From: Sinorhizobium sp. 8-89
GTDB taxonomy: Bacteria > Pseudomonadota > Alphaproteobacteria > Rhizobiales > Rhizobiaceae
Assembly (NCBI RefSeq): GCF_030124325.1
Contig: NZ_JASKLR010000009.1
Span: 160,494 to 224,493, forward strand
Direction: 5' to 3'
DNA: 64,000 bases
Made by a program: the position numbers and the translations under genes. This document shows, piece by piece, positions 51,589 to 61,363 of the stretch. The first letter of the stretch is position 1; the number at the start of each line of letters is the position of its first letter. The notes beneath the pieces are model-generated. The model made no database searches. It saw nothing but the letters and a program-made list of their open reading frames with translations, and had not been told where the DNA came from.

Positions 51589-52614
51589 TCAGGCGGCCGG
51601 CTGCGGCACCGGACCGGTGGACTCGCGAAGAATGAGCTCGACCGGCCAGAGCTCGTGAATCTCCGTCGCCGGCCTGCCCGAGAGGAGCTGCAGGACCAGG
51701 TCTGCCGAGCGCGCGCCGGCGGCGCGCAGCGACGAGCGGGTGGTCGAAAGCGAGGGGACCATGTTGTCGGCGGTGAGATAAGGGAAAACATCGTCATGGG
51801 CGATGACCGAGATGTCCCGGCCGACTACGAGGCCGCGCGAACGCACGGCGCGGTAGATGCCGAGTGCAGTCATCATCGAGCCCGCCACGAACGCCGTCGG
51901 CCGCGGCGATTGCTCGAGGAAGGAGCGGGCGAAGCGAAATCCCAACTCGTCGGTGAAATGGCCATGGGCGACGAGGCGCGGATCGAACTGGATGCCGCGC
52001 TGCGCGAGCGCTTCGCGATAGCCCTTGTCGCGATGGAGGGAAAAGGTCAGGCCGGCGCGGCCGTTGATCATGGCGATGCGCCTGTGGCCGAGGTCTATGA
52101 GGTGCGACGTTGCGCGTCGGATGGCACCCTCGTTGTCGATGTCGAGCCAAGCATGCGGAACCTGGGTCTCGGAGCGGCCATGAACCAGAAACGGCATTCC
52201 GAGCCGGTGCAGGAGCGCGATGCGCTCGTCGTTCGGCATTGGGGAATGGATGATCACGGCGTCGACCCGGCCGCTGGTCGCGAGCCTGCTATAGAGCTGG
52301 TTTTCGTTCTTGCCGTCCTGCTCCGCGAGCGGGCTGACGAGGATGTCGATGTCTTCGCTATCCAGCCGCTCGGCCATGCCGCTCATATATTCCGAGAATT
52401 GGAACTCACCGCTGCGGCCCATCACGACGCCGATCGCGCCAGCACGGCCGGTCACCAGGCGCACCGCATTGATGTTTGGCCGGTAGCCGAGGCGCACCGC
52501 TTCTTCCGCGACGCGTTGGCGGGTCTTCTCGCTGACCTCCGGATAGCCGCTCAACGCGCGACTGACCGTGGTCGGGGACAGCCCCAGCTGTTTGGCGAAC
52601 TCCTTGAGCTTCAT
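51589..52614 (-). CDS. thuR: LacI family repressor of the trehalose/maltitol operon
   Basis: 341 residues from the ATG at 52614. The helix-turn-helix is at the very N-terminus (MKLKEFAKQLGLSPTTVSRALSGYPEVSEKTRQRV), then a sugar-binding periplasmic-type core (GVVMGRSGEF, LGHRRIAMINGRAG, FVAGSMMTALGIYRAV). It is divergent from thuE, 490 bases away, and is assigned as ThuR from its partners. A frame extending upstream consists of repeat sequence and was rejected. Confidence 0.9.
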   Translation of the reverse strand: MKLKEFAKQLGLSPTTVSRALSGYPEVSEKTRQRVAEEAVRLGYRPNINAVRLVTGRAGAIGVVMGRSGEFQFSEYMSGMAERLDSEDIDILVSPLAEQDGKNENQLYSRLATSGRVDAVIIHSPMPNDERIALLHRLGMPFLVHGRSETQVPHAWLDIDNEGAIRRATSHLIDLGHRRIAMINGRAGLTFSLHRDKGYREALAQRGIQFDPRLVAHGHFTDELGFRFARSFLEQSPRPTAFVAGSMMTALGIYRAVRSRGLVVGRDISVIAHDDVFPYLTADNMVPSLSTTRSSLRAAGARSADLVLQLLSGRPATEIHELWPVELILRESTGPVPQPAA

Positions 52615-53104
52615 GTGATCGATCGTATTCCCTGCGCGCCCCCCGCTGCATGGCTTCTCAAATCGGAGCCGATTGAAGAAAGAACCATGCAGCACCTCAT
52701 TGTGCCACACCGATCGTTGCGCGCCCGATTGGACGCGCCGCTGCAGCATTTGCGCAGGACTATACGCGGTTCACCGGCGGTAACAATCCGTTCCCGCAGG
52801 TGAGGGGGCGGGGGCCGACAAAAAGGCATGGAGTTTTGCTCCATCCAAATCGTTTTAAATTTTCACGAAATGTCGCGCCGAGCTGTGTTTCCTGTCACTT
52901 GTCGGTTGCAACAATCCACAGGCCGCGCAGAGGCAATATTATATTGGAAAACAATGACGTAAGTCGTACTCGTTGTCGTTGTGACATCGGCTCTGGACAC
53001 GCCTTGACAGAAGTTTTGGCTTCTGCCAGCTTCTCCCGCAGCCAAACCGTTTTCGAATTCAGGGAAGTTTACGAAACCGGGGGAGCTTGGAGGAGCTAGA
53101 AAAC
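52615..53104. other. 490-base divergent regulatory region between thuR and thuE
   Basis: Contains the degenerate RIME copy 6, AT-rich sequence around 52850-52960, and TTGACA at 53004 overlapping an inverted repeat, CAGAAG (53008-53013) and CTTCTG (53020-53025), which could be an operator near the thuE promoter. No clear -10 box was assigned. Confidence 0.5.
52655..52747 (-). repeat. RIME-like intergenic repeat, copy 6 (degenerate)
   Basis: Inverted; CAAATCGGAGCCGATTGA, CATGCAGCACCTCATTGTGCCACA, then GCGCGCCCGATTGGACGCGCC ending CTGCAG. It has several mismatches from the other copies. Confidence 0.65.
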
Positions 53105-54370
53105 ATGAAGCCTATCCTGAGGACGCTGATTATCTGCGCTGCTATCGCCGGTGCTGCCGATCTTGCCGCCGCCGCTGAATTATCTATGGCGGCCAATTCG
53201 ACCGGCAAGAATTTGAGCTTTCTGCGCGAGCAGATCGCCAAATTCGAAAAGGAGACCGGTCACAAGGTCAACCTGGTGACGATGCCGCCGTCGAGCAGCG
53301 AGCAATTCAGCCAGTACCGCCTCTGGCTTGCGGCCGGAAACAGGGATGTCGACGTCTATCAGACGGACGTCGTCTGGGCGCCGCAGCTTGCCGACCAGTT
53401 CGTCGACCTGACCGGGGCCACGAAGGATGTGGTCGGCGCCCACTTCCCCTCGATCATTCAATCGCAGACCGTCAACGGCAAGCTGGTCGCGCTGCCGTTC
53501 TACACCGACGCGCCGGCGCTCTATTACCGCAAGGACCTCCTCGACAAATACGGCAAGACGCCGCCCAAGACCTGGGATGAGCTCGCCGCCACCGCAAAGG
53601 AGATCCAGGACAAGGAACGCGCCGCCGGCAACGCCGATATCTGGGGCTTTGTCTTCCAGGGCAATGCCTATGAAGGGCTGACCTGCAATGCGCTCGAATG
53701 GATCAAGTCCTCCGGCGGCGGCCAGATCGTCGAGCCCGACGGCACGATCTCCGTCAACAACGAAAAGGCAGCCGCCGCCCTCGACCGGGTGAAGGAATGG
53801 ATCGGCACGATCTCTCCGAGTGGCGTGCTCGCCTACCAGGAGGAAGAATCGCGCGGCGTCTGGCAGACCGGCAATGCCGTGTTCATGCGCAACTGGCCCT
53901 ATGCCTATGCGCTCGGAAACGGTGACGACAGCGCGGTAAAGGGCAAATTCGAAGTGAAGCCGCTGCCGACCGCGACCGACGGCGATCAGCCGTCGTCCAC
54001 GCTTGGCGGTTGGAACCTCGCGGTTTCGAAATATTCCGGCGAACAGGAAGCGGCAATCGCGTTCGTCAAGTTCCTGGCCTCGCCCGAGGTGCAGAAGACG
54101 CGCGCCATCCAGCTGTCGAACCTGCCGACGATCGCAGCGCTCTACGACGATCAGGAGGTCGCCGCCGCGCAGCCCTTCATGCCGAACTGGAAACCGATCT
54201 TCCAGAATGCCGTGCCGCGCCCCTCGGCTGTGGCGAAGGTGAAGTACAACGAGGTCTCCTCCAAGTTCTGGAGCGCCGTGCACAACACGCTGTCGGGCGG
54301 GGGCACAGCCGCCGAAAACCTCGAACTTCTCGAAGCCGATTTGACCGAGCTCCAGGGCGACGCCTGGTAA
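53105..54370 (+). CDS. thuE: Trehalose/maltitol ABC transporter binding protein
   Basis: 421 residues. GGAGGAG precedes the ATG, and a signal peptide (MKPILRTLIICAAIAGAADLAAA) follows. Family-1 sugar-binding core: ELSMAANSTGKNLSFLREQIAKFEKETGHKVNLVTMP, VDVYQTDVVWAPQLADQFVDLT, LPFYTDAPALYYRKDLLDKYGKTPPKTWDEL. It is the first gene of the thu operon. A repeat lies between it and thuF. Confidence 0.93.
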   Translation: MKPILRTLIICAAIAGAADLAAAAELSMAANSTGKNLSFLREQIAKFEKETGHKVNLVTMPPSSSEQFSQYRLWLAAGNRDVDVYQTDVVWAPQLADQFVDLTGATKDVVGAHFPSIIQSQTVNGKLVALPFYTDAPALYYRKDLLDKYGKTPPKTWDELAATAKEIQDKERAAGNADIWGFVFQGNAYEGLTCNALEWIKSSGGGQIVEPDGTISVNNEKAAAALDRVKEWIGTISPSGVLAYQEEESRGVWQTGNAVFMRNWPYAYALGNGDDSAVKGKFEVKPLPTATDGDQPSSTLGGWNLAVSKYSGEQEAAIAFVKFLASPEVQKTRAIQLSNLPTIAALYDDQEVAAAQPFMPNWKPIFQNAVPRPSAVAKVKYNEVSSKFWSAVHNTLSGGGTAAENLELLEADLTELQGDAW

Positions 54371-54428
54371 GCTCCCAAGGCCTGCGACGGCAGCCATCGC
54401 CGGCTGCCGTCGGAAACAGCATCGCAGG

Positions 54429-54448
54429 CTCTTCGGAACCCCGAAGAG
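54429..54448. terminator. Hairpin after thuE
   Basis: CTCTTCGG (54429-54436) and CCGAAGAG (54441-54448) form an 8-bp perfect stem with an AACC loop. Together with the repeat that follows it may protect thuE mRNA or lower read-through, as often seen after binding-protein genes. Confidence 0.55.
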
Positions 54449-54525
54449 CGTTTCAACCGAAATCATGCAGCAATTCAAAGTTCTACAGCGACTTTGCGCC
54501 TCCGATTAGACGCGCGGCGCCGCAG
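54449..54525 (-). repeat. RIME-like intergenic repeat, copy 7
   Basis: Inverted; CATGCAGCAATTCAAAGTTCTACAG is almost identical to copy 4, with the palindrome ending GGCGCCGCAG. It lies inside the thu operon between thuE and thuF. Confidence 0.8.
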
Positions 54526-54588
54526 GGAACCATGCAGTAGGTCGAACGTTCCGCCCAGAAGCTGGACGCCAACCAGTGAGCTCGTGTC

Positions 54589-55572
54589 ATGACCGATCTT
54601 TCTCTCGCGGGGCCGCCGTCCGCAATTGCGGGCAAAAGGATAGGCTCCGACCTACAGGCGCAGCGCGTCCGTTCGGCTTGGGTCTTTCTCGCGCCGACAT
54701 TGCTTGTTCTGGCCATGGTCGCTGGCTGGCCGCTCGTGCGGACCATCTATTTCAGCTTCACCAATGCATCGCTGACCAATCTCTCCGGGGCGGAATTCGT
54801 CGGCCTCCAGAATTATCTTTCCTGGGTCACGCTGAAGAGCGGGCGAACCATTTACAGGGGTCTGCTCGCCGATCCCGCCTGGTGGAACGCGGTGTGGAAT
54901 ACGCTGAAGTTTACGGCGATCTCCGTCAGCATCGAAACCGCATTGGGCCTGATCGTGGCGCTCGTGCTCAACGCGCCGTTTCCCGGACGCGGCCTCGTGC
55001 GCGCCGCGATCCTCATTCCCTGGGCGATCCCCACCATCGTGTCCGCGAAGATGTGGGCATGGATGCTCAACGATCAGTTCGGCATCCTGAACGACATACT
55101 GCTCGGCCTCGGTCTGATCAGCCAGAAGATCGCCTGGACCGCGAGCCCCGATACCGCGATGATCGCGGTGCTGATCGTCGATGTCTGGAAGACGACGCCG
55201 TTCATGGCGCTGCTGATCCTCGCCGGCCTGCAGATGGTGCCGGCCGATATCTATGAAGCCGCCAAGATCGACGGTGTGCATCCCTTGCGCGTCTTCTGGC
55301 GGCTGACACTGCCGCTCATCCGGCCAGCACTGATGGTCGCGGTCATCTTCCGGATGCTGGACGCGCTGCGCATCTTCGATCTCATCTACGTGCTGACCCC
55401 CAACAACGCCCAGACAAAGACGGTGTCGGTGCTGGCGCGCGAGAACCTCTTCGATTTCGACAAGTTCGCCTACGGAGCGACCGCCTCCACCATGCTGTTC
55501 CTGATCATTGCGTCGATCACGATCCTCTACATGTGGTTCGGGCGCGTAAACCTCGATGGAGGAGAGCGCTGA
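54589..55572 (+). CDS. thuF: Trehalose/maltitol ABC transporter permease
   Basis: 327 residues, six predicted membrane segments, MalF-type. It begins with a hydrophilic tail, then VRSAWVFLAPTLLVLAMVAGWPLVRTIYFSF. The EAA loop is DIYEAAKIDGVHPLRVFWRLTLPLIRP. It ends with an overlap with thuG (ATG inside the TGA). Confidence 0.93.
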   Translation: MTDLSLAGPPSAIAGKRIGSDLQAQRVRSAWVFLAPTLLVLAMVAGWPLVRTIYFSFTNASLTNLSGAEFVGLQNYLSWVTLKSGRTIYRGLLADPAWWNAVWNTLKFTAISVSIETALGLIVALVLNAPFPGRGLVRAAILIPWAIPTIVSAKMWAWMLNDQFGILNDILLGLGLISQKIAWTASPDTAMIAVLIVDVWKTTPFMALLILAGLQMVPADIYEAAKIDGVHPLRVFWRLTLPLIRPALMVAVIFRMLDALRIFDLIYVLTPNNAQTKTVSVLARENLFDFDKFAYGATASTMLFLIIASITILYMWFGRVNLDGGER

Positions 55573-56402
55573 TGGTCGCCACAATCGCAAAGCGGACCGG
55601 GTTCTATGCGCTCGTCGCCGCCATCATCGTCATTGCGGTTTTCCCGTTCTACTACGCGATCCTGACGAGCTTCAAATCCGGCACTGCGCTGTTTCGCGTC
55701 GACTATTGGCCGACGACGGTGTCGCTTGCCAATTACGCGGAGATCTTCTCGCACGGGACGTTCGTTCGCAATCTCGGCAATTCGCTCCTCGTCGCCACGC
55801 TGGTGGTGGCCATCTCGCTGCTGCTCGCCGTAACCGCAGCTTACGCACTGGCGCGCGTGCGCTTCCGCGGCCGGTCGCTGCTGCTGCTGACCATCCTGTC
55901 GGTGTCGATGTTCCCGCAGATCGCCGTGCTTGCCGGCCTGTTCGAGCTCGTACGCTTCATCGGGGTCTACAACACGCCGCTGGCGCTGATCTTTTCGTAC
56001 ATGATCTTCACCCTGCCGTTCACCGTGTGGGTGCTCACCACCTTCATGCGCGATCTGCCGGTCGAGATCGAGGAGGCGGCGATCGTCGACGGCGCCTCTC
56101 CCTGGGTGGTGATCACACGGGTCTTCATGCCGCTGATGTGGCCGGCATTGGTGACGACAGGGCTGCTCGCCTTCATCGCCGCGTGGAACGAATTCCTCTT
56201 CGCGCTGACATTCACGTCCTCGGACGTCCAGCGCACGGTGCCGGTTGCGATCGCGCTGCTTTCGGGCGGCAGCCAGTTCGAAATTCCCTGGGGCAACATC
56301 ATGGCGGCATCCGTGATCGTGACGGTGCCGCTCGTAGTCCTCGTCCTGATCTTTCAGCGGCGGATCATTTCCGGGCTCACGGCCGGCGGCGTCAAAGGTT
56401 AG
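55572..56402 (+). CDS. thuG: Trehalose/maltitol ABC transporter permease
   Basis: 276 residues from the ATG at 55572, which overlaps the thuF stop; GGAGGAG lies upstream. It is MalG-type, with six membrane segments and the EAA loop EIEEAAIVDGASPWVVITRVFMPLMWP. It completes the channel with ThuF. Confidence 0.93.
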   Translation: MVATIAKRTGFYALVAAIIVIAVFPFYYAILTSFKSGTALFRVDYWPTTVSLANYAEIFSHGTFVRNLGNSLLVATLVVAISLLLAVTAAYALARVRFRGRSLLLLTILSVSMFPQIAVLAGLFELVRFIGVYNTPLALIFSYMIFTLPFTVWVLTTFMRDLPVEIEEAAIVDGASPWVVITRVFMPLMWPALVTTGLLAFIAAWNEFLFALTFTSSDVQRTVPVAIALLSGGSQFEIPWGNIMAASVIVTVPLVVLVLIFQRRIISGLTAGGVKG

Positions 56403-56447
56403 AGCGGATGAGGAAGAGCGGTTTTCCGCCTGCATCTCGCGTGATTT
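56402..56447. repeat. Short palindromic repeat between thuG and thuK
   Basis: AGAGCGGATGAGGAAGAGCGGTTTTCCGCCTGCATCTCGCG resembles a common rhizobial intergenic unit; GAGCGGTTTTCCGC is partly self-complementary. It begins at the last base of thuG and ends just before the thuK ribosome site. No other copy in the window matches well. Confidence 0.4.
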
Positions 56448-56458
56448 AGGAGAGAAGA

Positions 56459-57487
<1,029 letters not shown>

Positions 57488-57503
57488 CCTCGCCGCAAGC
57501 CAA

Positions 57504-57592
57504 CTACAGCGCCGCGCGTCAGAAGCGCAAAGATCGCTGTAGCACTTTGAATTGCTGCATGTTTTCGTCCTTGAACCGGCTCCATTTGAGGA
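57504..57592 (+). repeat. RIME-like intergenic repeat, copy 8
   Basis: CTACAGCGCCGCGCGTC...GCGCAAAGATCGCTGTAG, the linker AGCACTTTGAATTGCTGCATG, then CCTTGAACCGGCTCCATTTGAGG. It lies in the thu operon between thuK and thuA. Confidence 0.85.
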
Positions 57593-57643
57593 CACGCAGT
57601 AGAGACAAAGGCATCCGGCAGAGGATGCCGCAACCCAAGGAGA

Positions 57644-58435
57644 ATGACCTTGTCTATCAACACCATCGTGTGGGGTGAGAACATCCACGAGCAGACGAAT
57701 GCGGTGGTTCGGGAGATTTACCCGAACGGCATGCACAACACGATCGCGGCGGCGCTGAACGAGGATGCGGCGATTGCCGCGACGACGGCCACCCTGCAGG
57801 AGCCGGAGCACGGCTTGAGCGAAGAGCGGCTGGCGTCGACCGACGTGCTCGTCTGGTGGGGCCACAAGGACCACGGCGCCGTCGAGGACCGGGTCGTCGA
57901 ACGGGTCGCAAAGCGCGTTTGGGAAGGCATGGGGCTGATCGTGCTCCACTCCGGCCATTTCTCCAAGGTATTCAAGCGGCTGATGGGCACGCCCTGCGCG
58001 CTCAAGTGGCGCGAGGCGGGCGAACGCGAACGCGTCTGGGTCGTCAATCCGCGCCATCCGATCGCCGAAGGTCTCGGCGAGCATTTCGTGTTGGAAAACG
58101 AGGAGATGTATGGCGAGCAGTTTTCCGTGCCGGAGCCGCTGGAGACGGTGTTCATCTCGTGGTTCGCCGGCGGAGAGGTGTTCCGCTCGGGGCTGACCTG
58201 GCGGCGCGGCGCCGGCAACATCTTCTACTTCCGTCCCGGCCATGAAACCTATCCGACCTATCACGACGCTACGGTGCACACTGTGCTGCGCAATTCGGTG
58301 AAATGGGCGCACAATCCGCTCGGCAGCTACAAGGCGATCCACGAGGCGCCGAACGTCCCGGTGGATAAGGCTCTTGAGCCGATCGTCGAGCGCGGGCCGA
58401 AGCTGCACCAGGCCGGCGAGGCAGGATATCGATGA
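57644..58435 (+). CDS. thuA: Trehalose utilisation protein ThuA
   Basis: 263 residues, of the class I glutamine amidotransferase-like ThuA family. Visible features are [30 protein letters not shown], the VWWGHKDHG metal-like site, [16 protein letters not shown] and [22 protein letters not shown] lies directly before the ATG, and a TTG two codons on would have better spacing. ThuA and ThuB convert trehalose-type disaccharides to 3-keto derivatives. It overlaps or abuts thuB. Confidence 0.93.
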   Translation: MTLSINTIVWGENIHEQTNAVVREIYPNGMHNTIAAALNEDAAIAATTATLQEPEHGLSEERLASTDVLVWWGHKDHGAVEDRVVERVAKRVWEGMGLIVLHSGHFSKVFKRLMGTPCALKWREAGERERVWVVNPRHPIAEGLGEHFVLENEEMYGEQFSVPEPLETVFISWFAGGEVFRSGLTWRRGAGNIFYFRPGHETYPTYHDATVHTVLRNSVKWAHNPLGSYKAIHEAPNVPVDKALEPIVERGPKLHQAGEAGYR

Positions 58436-58443
58436 GGTCCACC

Positions 58444-59532
58444 ATGCGTTTGCTCATTCTCGGAACCGGCGGCATGGCCAACAGCCATGCGCAAGCCTTT
58501 GCCAAGATCGATGGCGTCGAGATGGTCGCCGCCGTCGACGTCGACCCGTCGCGGGCGCGCGGCTTTGCCGACATGCACGGCATTGCCCGCATCTTCACCT
58601 CGCTCGAAGACGCAATTGCCTGGGGCGAGTTCGACGCGGTGACGAACGTCACGCCGGACAAGGCCCATCATCCGACGACGCTGGCGCTGATCGCCGCCGG
58701 CAAGCACGTGCTTTGCGAGAAGCCGCTGGCGGAAAGCTACGACAAGGCGGCCGAAATGGCCGACGCGGCCGAGCGCTCCGGCCTCGTCAACATGGTGAAC
58801 CTCACCTACCGCAACGTCGCGCCGCTCCAGCGGGCACGCGAACTGGTGCTTGCGGGGGAGATCGGCAGGGTGCGTCATCTCGAAGCCTCCTACCTGCAGA
58901 GCTGGCTGGTGTCGAAGGCCTGGGGCGACTGGGCGAGCGAATCGAAATGGCTGTGGCGGCTGTCGACCAAGCATGGCTCCAACGGCGTGCTCGGCGATGT
59001 CGGCATCCATATCCTCGACTTCGCCGGCTATGGCGCCGGCAGCGCGGTCGAGCGGGTCTTTGCCCGGCTGAAGGCGTTCGACAAGGCGCCCGACAACCGC
59101 ATCGGCGAATACGACCTTGATGCCAATGACAGCTTCGCGATGACGGCGGAGTTCGAAAACGGCGCGATGGGCGTGATCCATGCCAGCCGCTGGGCGACCG
59201 GCCACCTGAACGAGCTGCGTCTCAGGCTGCACGGCGACAAGGGCGCGCTGGAGGTGATCCACACGCCGGACGGCTCGCGGCTCAAGGCCTGCCTCGGCGC
59301 CGATGTCGAAAAGGCGATCTGGCGCGAACTCGATGCCGGAACGGTGCCGACCAACTACCAGCGTTTCGCTGAGGCGGTCGCAGCCGGTCAGACCGTCGAA
59401 CCGACCTTCCGCCATGCCGCCAATCTCCAGAAAGTGCTCGATGTCGCAATCGAAACCGAAAGAGAACGGCGCGAACTGGATGTCGCGGATGCACTTTCGA
59501 TCGAGGAAGAACGCGCGGTCGTCGGGGGTTAG
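58444..59532 (+). CDS. thuB: Trehalose utilisation dehydrogenase ThuB (Gfo/Idh/MocA family)
   Basis: 362 residues from the ATG at 58444, which GAGGT precedes; an ATG at 58432 forming ATGA with the thuA stop is the alternative. Rossmann motif LLILGTGGMANSHAQAF; CEKPLAESYDKAAEMA, with the Gfo/Idh/MocA EKP catalytic lysine; VRHLEASYLQSW; GVLGDVGIHILDFAGY (the G-D-x-G-x-H motif). It acts with ThuA in oxidising disaccharides to their 3-keto forms. Confidence 0.92.
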   Translation: MRLLILGTGGMANSHAQAFAKIDGVEMVAAVDVDPSRARGFADMHGIARIFTSLEDAIAWGEFDAVTNVTPDKAHHPTTLALIAAGKHVLCEKPLAESYDKAAEMADAAERSGLVNMVNLTYRNVAPLQRARELVLAGEIGRVRHLEASYLQSWLVSKAWGDWASESKWLWRLSTKHGSNGVLGDVGIHILDFAGYGAGSAVERVFARLKAFDKAPDNRIGEYDLDANDSFAMTAEFENGAMGVIHASRWATGHLNELRLRLHGDKGALEVIHTPDGSRLKACLGADVEKAIWRELDAGTVPTNYQRFAEAVAAGQTVEPTFRHAANLQKVLDVAIETERERRELDVADALSIEEERAVVGG

Positions 59533-59694
59533 AAGGAAAGTATCCCGCTTTCAGCCAAGCTTGCCGGAAGCGGAAGTCCTCTCGACTGAGAAGATGATCC
59601 TACCGAGCGGGGCGAGGAAAGACATTTCGGCCAGCGCCCCGCTCGAAGGTTTCACCGATGATCCCAGACCGGCTAAATCCAGGATCAAATCGGT

Positions 59695-59747
59695 CTACAG
59701 CGCCGCGCGTCCAATCAGACGCGCAAGGCTCGCTGTAGCACTTTGAG
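59695..59747 (+). repeat. RIME-like repeat, copy 9 (truncated)
   Basis: First palindrome (CTACAGCGCCGCGCGTCC...CGCTGTAG) and AGCACTTTGAG only. The second palindrome is replaced by a different short unit starting CTAGAGCATCTTATCC, so this copy looks truncated. Confidence 0.75.
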
Positions 59748-59793
59748 GCTAGAGCATCTTATCCGCTTCCGGTCACTTGAAAGCGGGGTTGCT

Positions 59794-60153
59794 CTAGGCG
59801 TGCGAGTGCGGGTGGCGATAGTCCCAGACCGCCCAGGCCGACAGTGCCGCGACAAGCACGCCAAGAATGACATGCGTCCACATCGCGTTCGCGTTCGTCA
59901 TGAAGCCGAGCACCCAGGGAGAGACGATCAGCCATAGGCCGATCACCATATTCACCCACTCCTCCCATTCTGCGAAGGCAGAAAGCGCCGCAATCGCCAG
60001 CGCACCAAGCACGATGCCGGCGATCCAGGCATTCCAGGTCGGAACGGCCTCAGCCGCAAAACCGATGACCCAGGGAGAGAGGAACAAGCACACCGCCAGG
60101 ATCAGGTTGGCCCAATCCTGGGCTCTTCGTCCGGCCATGAGAGTGTTTACCAT
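59794..60153 (-). CDS. SPW-repeat membrane protein
   Basis: 119 residues from the ATG at 60153, GGAGG upstream. Four hydrophobic segments in two similar halves, each with the SPW motif (FLSPWVIGF and VSPWVLGF) and an Asn/Trp-rich lead-in (QDWANLILAV, WEEWVNMVIGL). Function unknown. Confidence 0.88.
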   Translation of the reverse strand: MVNTLMAGRRAQDWANLILAVCLFLSPWVIGFAAEAVPTWNAWIAGIVLGALAIAALSAFAEWEEWVNMVIGLWLIVSPWVLGFMTNANAMWTHVILGVLVAALSAWAVWDYRHPHSHA

Positions 60154-60237
60154 GACAACCTCCACGTATGAAGCTTGACCAAAGCGTCACCCCTCGCGTG
60201 CGCCTTACGTTTCAGCTCCGCCTTTCACTTCGCACGG

Positions 60238-60297
60238 TCGCTGTAACGCTTTGAATTGGCGTAGGATTTTATCCTCAAATCGCTTCCATATCAAGAA
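60238..60297 (+). repeat. RIME-like repeat, copy 10 (partial, diverged)
   Basis: TCGCTGTAACGCTTTGAATTGGCG then ATCCTCAAATCGCTTCCATATCAAG. The linker is recognisable; the first palindrome is mostly missing. Confidence 0.6.
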
Positions 60298-60466
60298 ATC
60301 TTGTAGATTCGCTGCCGTATAGGCCGCCGTGTCCGATCAAGCGCAGGCCAATATGCTCCGGCTTCTGCTGTCGACGTTTGATAGACCCGAGGAAACCATC
60401 CTCTCCCGCTGGCGAGCGAGATCGGATTCACGCGGCGATTCAAGGCGATAAGGCCGCGCGCCTCGG

Positions 60467-60512
60467 CAAAGTTCTACAGCGTCCTTTGCGCGCCCGCGCG
60501 CGGCGCTGTAAG
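60467..60512 (-). repeat. RIME-like repeat, copy 11 (first palindrome only)
   Basis: AAAGTTCTACAGCGTCCTTTGCGCGC then CGGCGCTGTAAG, inverted. It may be the missing part of copy 10 separated by about 170 bases, or a separate remnant. Confidence 0.6.
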
Positions 60513-60861
60513 CCTTCATGGCTCATTCCGCCGGGGCATTTCCGTCAGGATCAGCGGCGATCGCCCGGGAGGCAGTGACATGGCTGGCAGGGTCGACGCG
60601 CAAGATCTTTCCGCGCGCGACCATTCGATCAGGCTCGACGCCGATCTCGTCTGGCGTTCCTCAATCCGCGGCGGGTAACCGCCGCACGCTCCGGGCTCCC
60701 GCAAATTTCGCCGGTGACTGGCAATCGCAACCCAACAGGCGCATGCTTGCCCTGTCGGCCTCGGCGATCGCCGGTGAGAATGAGGCGTGCGGCGCACGTT
60801 TCGCCACCCGCGCGAGGGCGATGTTCAGAAGAAGAAGCAATCGAACCTGGAGGAGGTTGCT

Positions 60862-61071
60862 GTGAGCGGGCACGTCTACAAGAAGATAGAATTGATCGGA
60901 AGCTCGAAGACCTCGGTCAACGAGGCGATCGAAACGGCGATTTCGCGCGCCTCGAAGACCATGCGGAATCTCGACTGGTTCGAAGTCGACCAGATTCGGG
61001 GACAAATCGTCAATGGAGAGGTCGCGCACTACCAGGTCGTCATGAAGGTCGGATTTCGCCTGGACGAGTGA
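60862..61071 (+). CDS. Dodecin family flavin-binding protein
   Basis: 69 residues from a GTG at 60862, with GGAGGAGG upstream. The whole dodecin fold is visible: HVYKKIELIGSSKTSVNEAIETAISRASKTMRNLDWFEVDQIRGQIVNGEVAHYQVVMKVGFRLDE. Dodecins form dodecamers that store flavins or flavin derivatives. The conserved Trp in LDWFEV, which stacks on flavin, is present. Confidence 0.93.
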   Translation: MSGHVYKKIELIGSSKTSVNEAIETAISRASKTMRNLDWFEVDQIRGQIVNGEVAHYQVVMKVGFRLDE

Positions 61072-61363
61072 TCTAAATGGACGATGGCGCCGGGTGCCTG
61101 CGTGTTTCCTTCGGGCGAAATCGAAGGCCCGGAGCGCCCTAGGCACTCCACGTCGGCTTGGATGATACCGACAGAGGGTAGTCCGGGCACCGCTCTCCGA
61201 GACGAGGTGCCCAAGGCGGACCTTTGCGTACCCGCTTCCTCGGTTCCCCTTCCTTTACATTTCGGTTTCCTATGCGCACACTCGCCCCCCGGCGGTGGTC
61301 GCGTCTTTTCAGACGCACGAAGGTGGCTGCAGCAGGAGGAAGGCGGTCCGTTGGGAGGCGGTC

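Larger units (their letters stand above)
60154..60861. other. 708-base stretch with degenerate repeats, no convincing gene
   Basis: Two partial RIME-like pieces lie at 60238-60297 and 60467-60512. No reading frame has family features; the longer ones overlap the repeats. Confidence 0.5.

Noticed and set aside
60516..60865. Reading frames on both strands in the gap before the dodecin gene
   Set aside because: Both overlap repeat remnants, have Arg/Ser-rich translations and no family features.
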